From: Volvox africanus
Taxonomy: Eukaryota; Chlorophyta; Chlorophyceae; Chlamydomonadales; Volvocaceae
Direction of reading: 5' to 3'
DNA: 64,000 nt
Assembly: GCA_030268105.1 (NCBI GenBank)
Contig: BSDZ01000081.1
Location: 1 to 64,000, forward strand
The position numbers were made by a program, and so were the translations under genes. Positions 10,144 to 16,824 of the stretch are shown here, piece after piece. A model generated the notes under the pieces. It did not search any database. It worked only from the letters and a program-made list of their open reading frames with translations, and was not told the DNA's origin. Every line of letters begins with the position of its first letter. Positions within the stretch are counted from its first letter, which is position 1.

Positions 10144-10976
10144 ATGCGCAAGGTCCCATCCTTCTTACCGACAAACAAAATCGGTGCAGAATACGGGGAT
10201 GTGCTGGGGCGTATCATACCCTTCGCGAGCAAATCCGTCACCTGGCGCTTCACCTCGTCCAGTTCCAATGGACTCAACCTGTACATTGGCCGGGCCGTAG
10301 GCTGCGCTCCAGGCATGAGAGGGATTGTGTGATCAACAGGACGCATAGGTGGTAGGCCAGGGATATCTTTAAAGACGTCCTCATACTGCGACAGTAGGGC
10401 CTCAACCTCAGGATCCACAGAAATCTGCGCGGTGGTGACACAACAGCTCACCCGCGGCCTTAAAAGCAGTCCGTGGGCACCCTTCCGTAACAAACGGACG
10501 GCCTCCTTACGCCCGACTAGCTCTGGTTCGATTCGCGCGGCCATTGCGGTCACAGCGAAATTAACCATAGGCACCGCCTCAGTTTCGCCCTCCTTTGGTG
10601 TGACATATTCGAACGACAGGAAAGGTACCTTAATCGACAGAGTACCCTTGCACATATGCAGGGTTGCGGTCTCCATGTCGATGCGCGCGCGGTACTGTCG
10701 TAATGTCGACGACCCCATTATGTACGGTGCAGTCTCTGCTAAGCCCTGCAGCACGTACGGCCGGGTCACAACACGCAAAGGGCCTAACGATAGGCTAAGG
10801 GTAATCCTGCCCACGATGGGATGCTTACCCCCGTCAGCAAGGGTAACCTGTGGACAATCAGACGACTCTGGGGACAACCCCAGCGCATTCACCTCTGCGA
10901 CAGAGATGAAGTCGTCGCTGGCACCGGTGTCAACAAGTGCCTTCAGAGTACGGCCATTCAAACCGATCTGAACCAC
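10122..10976 (-). CDS. Chromovirus aspartic protease and RT N-terminus
   Basis: This 284-codon frame has the retropepsin active site [10 protein letters not shown] (D16-T17-G18) near its start. The RT entry region follows: [30 protein letters not shown], and [25 protein letters not shown] at the end. The first codon is GTG inside a longer open frame, so it is not a real start; the protease is released from a Gag-Pol precursor. The frame ends at TAA after CIDYRG because of an apparent one-base loss. Confidence 0.9.
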   Translation of the reverse strand: MVQIGLNGRTLKALVDTGASDDFISVAEVNALGLSPESSDCPQVTLADGGKHPIVGRITLSLSLGPLRVVTRPYVLQGLAETAPYIMGSSTLRQYRARIDMETATLHMCKGTLSIKVPFLSFEYVTPKEGETEAVPMVNFAVTAMAARIEPELVGRKEAVRLLRKGAHGLLLRPRVSCCVTTAQISVDPEVEALLSQYEDVFKDIPGLPPMRPVDHTIPLMPGAQPTARPMYRLSPLELDEVKRQVTDLLAKGMIRPSTSPYSAPILFVGKKDGTLRMCIDYRG

Positions 10977-10986
10977 AGGGACACGG

Positions 10987-11589
10987 TTATCTACGAGCGA
11001 AATGCCCAGCAGACAACGTCAGTGCACTTAAGGCGGGTCCGTAACCAACGGCACCCCCATCAGGAGCTTCGTACCAAACGTCAACCGAGTAGGATAGGTG
11101 TGGCCACGGAGCCAGTGTACCCTCCCGATCCACACCATTAAACAAAACGGTGCCCGGCTCGAACCGGTGGACATGCCGCATACCCCTTAACGATGCCTCT
11201 GCCTTGCGCCGACAGAAAGCAGGGAGTAATACACATGCGGCAGTGCCTGGATATTGACGCCTACATCTCCTGTATATGGCCAACTGTTCCGACATCTCAC
11301 GCAGAGACGAGGGGATGAACAAAACCACGTGGTTAGACAGATCGATAGACGACAGGGGACGGCGAGGTGTAAACAAATTACACAACGGGTCGAAGCAGAG
11401 AAGTCCCGTGCGTCCGTCAAGCGTGATGCGTCGCGCAATGACTCGCTCGATGTGTCCAAGTACACAAGGCAACAATGCCTTAACGGCTGGCCGTAAGGAT
11501 GACCACCGACCACGCGTTAGTTCAGAAATCCCAGGTGGATGCCCCCTCCGCAGGAACCCGGGCAAGCCCCTATTTCGGCTGAGGTACAA
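10987..11589 (-). CDS. Unrecognised segment between the zinc knuckle and protease
   Basis: This 200-codon frame lies between the Gag CCHC knuckle and the protease, in a different register from both. The C-terminal half looks protein-like: REMSEQLAIYRRC, QYPGTAACVLLPAF, RGMRHVHRFEPGTVLF and SVDVWYEAPDGG. I do not recognise a named domain. Similar-looking linkers occur in Gypsy elements of some protists and algae as far as I recall, but I cannot confirm this. The stop at 10987 is probably another one-base shift before the protease. Confidence 0.5.
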   Translation of the reverse strand: MYLSRNRGLPGFLRRGHPPGISELTRGRWSSLRPAVKALLPCVLGHIERVIARRITLDGRTGLLCFDPLCNLFTPRRPLSSIDLSNHVVLFIPSSLREMSEQLAIYRRCRRQYPGTAACVLLPAFCRRKAEASLRGMRHVHRFEPGTVLFNGVDREGTLAPWPHLSYSVDVWYEAPDGGAVGYGPALSALTLSAGHFARR

Positions 11590-12076
11590 ACGGCGGCATT
11601 AGAGGGCAATCCTTCGTGGAATGATTCTCCGCACACCGTAGACAAACATTGGCCAATTTCCGACGCTCGAATTCGGAACGATTGCAATTCCATTTTGGCA
11701 TAAATGTGTCGTCCGTACGAGTACGCTTCGCGTTGGGGTCGGAACGCTGTGCGGCTGCCGACGACGGCGCACCACCATGCTTCCTGTTCCTAGCTGGGTC
11801 CGAGCTCGGACCTGCCCCTCCTGTACCACGGACACCCGAGCTAGCGCCCCCCGCGCGCCTTGCGTTGCCCGTTGCTGCGTCGCGTCGCGGCAGTAGGCGT
11901 GGGGCGGGTCGCGCCGAGGTCCTGGTCGAGAGCCACAGCTTCCCCAAGCGGATCCTGCACTTGCACGGCATTTGCACGAGGGGCAGACTTGACTTCTTCC
12001 TCGCCGGCAAGAAGTCGTATCTCCGCGCCCTTAGCAAAAGCGACCAACGCGTCATACGACTTGATCTGCGCTCCAA
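11570..12076 (-). pseudogene. Chromovirus Gag C-terminus with CCHC zinc knuckle
   Basis: Near its end the frame reads CLRCAENHSTKDC, a C-x2-C-x3-H-x4-C knuckle that would bind the RNA genome. It is preceded by a basic, low-complexity stretch. The N-terminal part of the frame is out of register with the capsid frame that overlaps it (11841-12464), which implies a shift in about 11841-11900. Confidence 0.85.
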
Positions 12077-12464
12077 CCAAGTCAGTGGCGCACCATTTAG
12101 CCAAAAGTTTCGTTAGGCCTCGCCTAAACCAAAAGACACGCTCAGATTCGGTGAGGTCAGCAATGGGAGTCACAAGTGCTTCAAAGCGTGACTGGTACGC
12201 AGGTACATTTTCATCCCGACGCATGTGGTAGCTACCCGCTGCCAAAACGTTACGAGCTTCCACATCGCGTGCTTGAACCTCAGTAGCGAATCGTGCGAGC
12301 AAAGCGGCGACTAACTCGTCAAAAGTATAGCTGCTCCGGGCGTTGGTCCAATTGCGATACCAGTCCTTCGCTGAGCCCTCGAGGGTGTTACCAACGAAGA
12401 GACACCTGATACCGTCATTGTCGCCACCATGAACAGCTTGGAGGTACTTTTTAGCGTCACGCAC
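11841..12464 (-). pseudogene. Chromovirus Gag capsid segment
   Basis: This 207-codon frame fits the Retrotrans_gag capsid pattern: AKDWYRNW, FDELVAALLARFATEVQARD and NVPAYQSRFEALV, followed by an R/G-rich tail. It would form the virus-like particle. The frame is open upstream to about 12555, where another register carrying PEVMRLSIPVP takes over, so one further shift lies near 12530. Confidence 0.85.
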
Positions 12465-13207
12465 GTACGCACGAGTTGCATCGGCTATGCTATGCCCTGG
12501 TGTCTTGTCGGTCAGCGAAATATTGAGCCTAGGGAACGGGAATCGACAATCTCATCACCTCAGGGATGTCATCATGCCCTCGAGCTTGAGGTAATGGCAG
12601 AACCCTTGGTCCAGCAGTGTTGTCCATATTCGTGTTCACTGCTGAATGCGGCACAATTAAGTGAGCAGGGGGTCTGAAGGAAAAGGGGCTCTTGAGTGGC
12701 TCGCGCGCCAACAGTCTCAAGACCTCTATCCGGCGCTCTAGCAGCTACAACGAAATCGGGTTGGCTAGCTAGGCTAGTGTGCGGCGTATCGTCGTGTTCC
12801 GCGGACATGGAGCACGAAACGATACCCTAGTTTTGCGTAATAGAAGCCGACTTCTATCGCAAAGGCAAGAGTACAAAGCGATTCGGTGAGCCTACCGACA
12901 GTACTCTTGAGAAGATTCAGCAAACTCAGCAAGTAATTGCCCAGCTGAGTCCTGATCTCCGTAGTTTGAGCAATGAGAGTCGCCAACTGGTCCGGACGAA
13001 CGCCGGTCTCAGTCGCCGCGGCAAGCAATGCCGGTGCACTGAGATTACCTGCGACTCAGAGCGTACACTTACACAACAAGTGCAGCAATCTAAGTAAAAG
13101 CAATTAAACAATTACAAACCGGAAGCGGCGGCGTCCAAAACGGCGCGGCCTAAGTCTTCGGCAAAAGTATCTAGCGGTCCTCGTGGTTCGTCGCTGGAAC
13201 TCGCCAT
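12465..13207 (-). pseudogene. Chromovirus Gag N-terminus, broken or spliced
   Basis: An ATG at 13207, about 48 bases past the primer-binding site, opens a 31-codon frame (MASSSDEPRGPLDTF...) that ends in TAA. A different register starts at about 13048 with NLSAPALLAAATETG and runs through a Leu-rich, coiled-coil-like stretch to 12774. The two registers would join in frame if 13049-13119 were removed, and that segment begins GT and ends AG. From 12774 to 12530 several short frames overlap and I cannot choose the correct one. Confidence 0.5.
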
Positions 13208-13254
13208 AGAAAGAACCTACTTCCGATTAGACAAAGAGAGACAGTTAGGCTAAC

Positions 13255-13272
13255 GAACCTGTCTCGATACCA
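13255..13272 (-). other. Primer-binding site
   Basis: Four bases inside the 5' LTR the minus strand reads TGGTATCGAGACAGGTTC. It starts with the TGG that pairs with a tRNA CCA end and resembles the TGGTATC... sites used with initiator Met tRNA. The tRNA identity is not certain. Confidence 0.75.
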
Positions 13273-13826
13273 AAATTGTTGTACCTCTCGTTCGCGTTTG
13301 CTCATGAGTATCTGCACGTCTGGAGACTATCGACACCAATGCGCGAGCACTTGCAAGTACAGCAAGGCAAGCGAGAGCAAACAGAGACAGCGGAAGACTT
13401 CAAGACGAAGAGAGATATAACTTACAGTCTTACGGGTCAGAATGATGCAATGGACGAAATCGCCGTCAGCGCCGGAAGCAAGCAATCATCACGCGGCGGT
13501 GATTAGCGAAGTTCAGGCTTAGCTCGGGCTAAGTAGAATAGTGTATAGAAATAGTGATATAGAACACACGAGTGTTCTCCGGTATCGAATATCTTGTCTA
13601 GCTTAGCCGTCCTCGCATCTGTTATACTCGCAGCATCGCAGTGCCGTACGATTCACATTAGGAGGCCGATCCTAGATGTGACAACCCTACTGCGTCTAGG
13701 CGATGTCTACGCATAACAACGTATAGCCTTTCCGGCATTCGCATGATGCAAGGGTCCGGATAACAATATCCGGTTGCAGGGCATGCATCGCGACGAGTGC
13801 GGCGCTCTCAACGTGTGCTTTAATGA

Positions 13827-13853
13827 AGTAATATTATATCAGATAATATTACT
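13827..13853. repeat. 11 bp inverted repeat in the 5' LTR
   Basis: This is the same palindrome as 7174-7200, unchanged. Confidence 0.8.
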
Positions 13854-13969
13854 TATCGTTTTGTAGCACGAGCATACTGCGCACTTCAATGCTTCGGTTA
13901 TTCATGCATGCTAGGCGGATTTGCCATGATGCGATGTCGCGATGGATAATGACAACATGCCAGATGCAT

Positions 13970-13997
13970 ATATAAATGTATGCGAATACATTTATAT
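13970..13997. repeat. 12 bp inverted repeat in the 5' LTR
   Basis: This is the same palindrome as 7317-7344, unchanged. In element orientation it lies in the first 130 bp of the LTR. Confidence 0.8.
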
Positions 13998-14099
13998 CAT
14001 GCAGATTCATTCATATGTAATGCGTTCATCACAAAAGCACTTCGACTCATAGGATCGCGTCGACCTACGCGTCGACGGGAAATGAACCGTAGCACAACA

Positions 14100-14104
14100 T
14101 CACT
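14100..14104. repeat. Target-site duplication, right copy (TCACT)
   Basis: It matches 6618-6622. Nine bases further on, the LTR-like module A of the repeat unit begins. Confidence 0.95.
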
Positions 14105-14113
14105 CACGGGGGG

Positions 14114-14199
14114 TGTTGGAATGTGAGCGACTCTCGTATATGAAAGACTGTCAGAGCAAGTAATACGTTCAGTGAGGGGCCGGCCGCTTTGCTGACTTA
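14114..14199 (+). repeat. LTR-like module A
   Basis: It begins TGTTGGAATGTGAGCG, the typical 5' end of a Copia LTR, directly after a run of six G's. It continues with tcgtatatgaaagactgtc and a segment ending in gctttgctgactt that is shared with modules B and C. Only about 85 bp are shared and no matching LTR 3' end is seen, so this is an LTR fragment or an LTR-derived repeat. Confidence 0.6.
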
Positions 14200-14350
14200 G
14201 ACAAGAGTGAGCGCCCAATTGCTGGCGTTCGAAAGGCGGATGGATGTAGGAAACCCGAAAAGCGAGTCAGTCGCGTTTGTGGGCACAGGACGAGGCGGTG
14301 CGTGGAGCAATTGACAGAGCAATTGTGGTGGAGGATATAGGCGTGAATGG

Positions 14351-15193
14351 GTGCACAGGCGATTCGGCGGTAGCCGATTTCCAGGTTGGAAAGGCAAAAT
14401 ATTCGGGCGTGACCCACAAAGGGGCTCGTTTTGTTGGCCAATATGGCGGGACACATCCTTAACGTGGTCACCGCCGGAGTTTCAAGAGAGATCCAAATTC
14501 AATTCACAGCAGTCGCAATACCATCGTCGTGAAGATGAATGGACAGGTGACAGACGCAACATTGCAAGCAGCAGCATGCCACCAAGGTCAGCGGGAAGGC
14601 AAATGCAAAGTAACAGCGAATATCACACTGCAAAAAGTCGACCAATGACAGAACAAGAAAGGAATCAAGGGCGACGTGGTGATGCAGGAGGCCGCAGGAT
14701 GGATCACCCAGATAACTATGCATTTGTGGGGTCACAGCACAGCAAGGTGCAAGGATGGTGCATGGACTCAGGAGCAGCTCACCACATCACTTATGATGAA
14801 CGGGATCTAACAGACGTGGTCAAAATCAAGGAGAGAGATAAGTTTGACATTATGAGCATGAACGGAGGAGTCATGCGACCCACAGCCCTTGGCACGTTAA
14901 AATTGGCACCGTCTTGCCGTCCGAACGCCACAGTCACAATTAACAATGTTTACGTGGTACCGAGCAGCTATGTAAAGGTGATATCCGTTGCATCATTGGG
15001 CGAAAATGGAGGAAAAATTAGTTTTGGGGACCAATTGGTGTACGTGTGCATATGTGACAGAGTGGTGCTGTCGGGGTGCCGGAAGGGATATTTGTACAAG
15101 TTGGAATGCGAAGTGGTATCCGCCATCAAGCAAGAGTGCGGATTTGTCGGCATGGCTCACGCCAGGCCAGTGGATGAAGCAAAATCATTATAG
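14351..15193 (+). CDS. Copia Gag-tail/protease fragment, 280 codons (reference copy)
   Basis: The N-terminal ~130 residues are hydrophilic and rich in Gln, Arg and Ser (Gag tail) and carry no intact CCHC knuckle. The Copia protease follows, with WCMDSGAAHHIT (D139-S140-G141, the aspartic protease site) and NNVYVVPSSYVKVISVASL at 198-216, which is the conserved second half of this protease. The segment VVLSGCRKGYLYKLECEVV leads towards the pre-integrase region but stops at TAG. The ATG is simply the first in the frame; there is no reason to think it is used. The frame is open in most units. Among unit variants I see four amino-acid changes (K160N, L180I, F265L, G82E) and about three silent ones, so I see no sign of selection on the protein. 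It is best regarded as a retrotransposon relic kept similar by concerted evolution. Confidence 0.75.
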   Translation: MHRRFGGSRFPGWKGKIFGRDPQRGSFCWPIWRDTSLTWSPPEFQERSKFNSQQSQYHRREDEWTGDRRNIASSSMPPRSAGRQMQSNSEYHTAKSRPMTEQERNQGRRGDAGGRRMDHPDNYAFVGSQHSKVQGWCMDSGAAHHITYDERDLTDVVKIKERDKFDIMSMNGGVMRPTALGTLKLAPSCRPNATVTINNVYVVPSSYVKVISVASLGENGGKISFGDQLVYVCICDRVVLSGCRKGYLYKLECEVVSAIKQECGFVGMAHARPVDEAKSL

Positions 15194-15370
15194 CATCAAA
15201 ATGTTGGACAAGCTAGGCAAGGCGGTTCACAGAAAGCAGTCCGGCAGGGGGTGGTATCAGGCATTGACCCCAAGACCCGAGTACTGCATTCGCCCGGCAC
15301 AAACAGGACAATTATGGTGCCCAGAAACAGGCATGAACCATGCAAGCCATCAGAGCACTGAGAGGACGGC

Positions 15371-15613
15371 ATGTGCAAGCAGGGATGCGAAATTGCCTTG
15401 CAAGATTACATGAGAAGAGGGTTTGTGGGTGTGACTCAAACAGGGCACACACAACAAACGAAGGAGGAATGGAACAGGAGATATGGAAGGGTCGAAGTAG
15501 GAAGCTTGAAGGAATTGATTAAGGATGGATTGAAGGGGATCAACGTGAAGTCGAGTAAGGCATCCACGTCTGCTAAGTGTGGTAACGCCCATTGTCACCC
15601 CGGCTTGCTGTGA
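15371..15613 (+). pseudogene. Copia Gag-pre-integrase fragment
   Basis: This 80-codon frame has EEWNRRYGRV, reminiscent of the WHRRLGH box, then VGSLKELIKDGLKGINV and a Cys-rich end KCGNAHC. This matches the region that joins protease to integrase in Copia polyproteins. The linker back to the protease (15194-15370) is out of frame. After CHPGLL the coding similarity ends and AT-rich DNA begins. Confidence 0.6.
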
Positions 15614-16159
15614 GCCAGCTGTGAAATGTAAAACTGCTTGTGCAATTGCTTTATCAATAACCCTTTTAGTTTTTCATCGTTTTAAAGTTCTTCTCTTTTG
15701 TGTATTTCTCTTATTGCATTGCATTTCAGTTGCTTATACTCAATTTAAAGGAGTTTCATATGGCCGATGACTATTCTTCACATGACAATTTAAGTCTAAA
15801 CGTCTAAACAGAAATCGTAATGGTGAAAACTGCTTCTATCATTTACCCTGCTTTTCAAAGTTTTGAAGTTGTTGTTTAGCATATTGACTCTTTTGTGTGT
15901 TTTACTCATTGCAATGCATTTGAGTTGCTTGTTTTAAATGTGGGCACTCTTTTGTGATAACACGATTTCAATCTGGCCGATGATTATTGCTCTTTAGATG
16001 AATGTTTAAATTTTCGTCAGTACATAAATCATAATGCTGCCGGCTGAATAAGCCTTTGAACATTTTGCCACTCTTGTTTGTTTCATTGCATTTTTGTATC
16101 ATATTCTAATTTATTTTTTATCATTTCCACTTTTTGTAATACAAATTTTTGACTATTGG
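15614..16159 (+). repeat. AT-rich block with an internal diverged duplication
   Basis: This is about 550 bp of T-rich sequence without a convincing gene. Two diverged direct repeats are visible: about 15630-15800 and 15826-16020. Both run aaactgctt, then cttttgtg, ttgcattgcattt/ttgcaatgcattt, agttgctt, aattt, and gccgatga(c/t)tatt. A 63-codon frame at 15579-15770 has a hydrophobic stretch but lies across the block boundary and I do not accept it as a gene. Confidence 0.65.
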
Positions 16160-16282
16160 TGTTGGAATGTGAAGAGCACTCATATACGAACGAATGATTC
16201 CCGAGCGCACGAGTAAGAGCAACACTCATATACGAATGAATGACAGAGCAAGTAATACGGCCCATTGAGGGGCTTTGCTGGC
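16160..16282 (+). repeat. LTR-like module C
   Basis: It starts TGTTGGAATGTGAAGAGC. It contains a 21 bp direct repeat (16177-16197 and 16223-16243, beginning cactcatatacgaa), so it is a longer version of modules A and B. It ends in the shared gggctttgctgg segment and runs into the Gag block. Confidence 0.6.
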
Positions 16283-16616
16283 TTTTACACAAAGTCAAGA
16301 CCATAATGCTCGAAAACGTTCAGGACTATCACCTGGCTGCGGTGAATGCAAAAGGAGGCTGGGACAGGATCGGAGCTTTTTTTGCCGCCAATAGTGATGC
16401 ATGAAATTCACAACTTATTGCAGAGATATATGCGTTGAAAATGGAACAAGGCGAAGCGCTGCCGATCTATTTGGCGCAAGTTAGGAAAATTCCTTACAAA
16501 TGTTCACGGACATGGTGCAGGCAGGTCAGCCAGTAACTGAGAGGGAGATAACCTGCTGGTAGGACATACAAATAGGTTTGGAATGATAGTTACAACTCTG
16601 AAAGCATCAGGTTAAG
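16283..16616 (+). pseudogene. Copia Gag N-terminal fragment with a fixed stop
   Basis: Translation gives ENVQDYHLAAVNAKGGWDRI, then AEIYALKMEQGEALPIYLAQ, and in another register MFTDMVQAGQPVTEREI. This is the order seen in Copia Gag (UBN2-type), where WDRL..., LKM..G.S... and L....P.. blocks follow each other. A TGA at 16402-16404 and a frame change near 16485 occur in all units, so this Gag was dead before the array spread. Confidence 0.65.
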
Positions 16617-16619
16617 CGT

Positions 16620-16700
16620 TGTTGGAATGTGAGCAACACTAATATATGAATGAATGTCAGAGCTAGTTATACGGCCCAGGGAGGGGCGCTTTGCTGACTT
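16620..16700 (+). repeat. LTR-like module B
   Basis: It starts TGTTGGAATGTGAGCAACAC and ends with gcgctttgctgactt. It is a third copy of the sequence shared with A and C, and sits between the Gag fragment and the GC-rich linker. Confidence 0.6.
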
Positions 16701-16824
16701 TTCACAGGTTATGTGCCCCGAGCGCAAGTACGCGGCTTGCCGATTCCCGCTGGCTGTGGACCAGGGCAGGGTTGCAGGGACGAGGCAGTAAGGGGTAGAT
16801 CGTGAGAATCGACGGAGTGTCACT
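16701..16824 (+). other. GC-rich linker between modules B and A
   Basis: This 124 bp stretch carries no recognisable coding similarity. It ends in gtgTCACTcacgggggg, the chromovirus target followed by a G-run that abuts module A. The G-run could be the remnant of a polypurine tract. Confidence 0.5.

Larger units (their letters stand above)
6623..14099 (-). mobile_element. Complete Ty3/Gypsy chromovirus nested in the array
   Basis: This 7477 bp LTR retrotransposon is read on the minus strand. Its order is 5' LTR, primer-binding site, Gag, protease, reverse transcriptase, RNase H, integrase, chromodomain, polypurine tract, 3' LTR. RT before integrase defines Ty3/Gypsy (Metaviridae), and the C-terminal chromodomain places it among chromoviruses. 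TG...CA LTR ends, a clean 5 bp target duplication and LTRs that differ by one base show a recent insertion. The coding region is split by several one-base shifts, so as written it is not a functional polyprotein. Some or all of the shifts may be sequencing errors, because two or three sit in short homopolymer runs. Confidence 0.96.
13277..14099 (-). repeat. 5' LTR of the chromovirus (823 bp)
   Basis: This is the partner of 6623-7446 and lies upstream in element orientation. It ends CAACA at 14099, next to the right target duplication. It should hold the promoter and the RNA start. Confidence 0.96.
14105..16824 (+). repeat. Tandem unit U1 (2720 bp)
   Basis: This first unit right of the chromovirus serves as the annotated reference. 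It lacks one C in the gttcagtg segment of module A and one T in the AT-rich block. Alleles: Lys160, Leu180, gatatgg, gcttatactc. Confidence 0.95.

Noticed and set aside
15249..15265. TGGTATCAGGC inside the unit, resembling a primer-binding site
   Set aside because: It lies in the degenerate linker between protease and pre-integrase, with no LTR end beside it. A chance match is likelier.
15579..15770. 63-codon ORF with a hydrophobic stretch that looks like a membrane segment
   Set aside because: It crosses from the pre-integrase fragment into T-rich DNA. T-rich codons give hydrophobic residues by composition alone.
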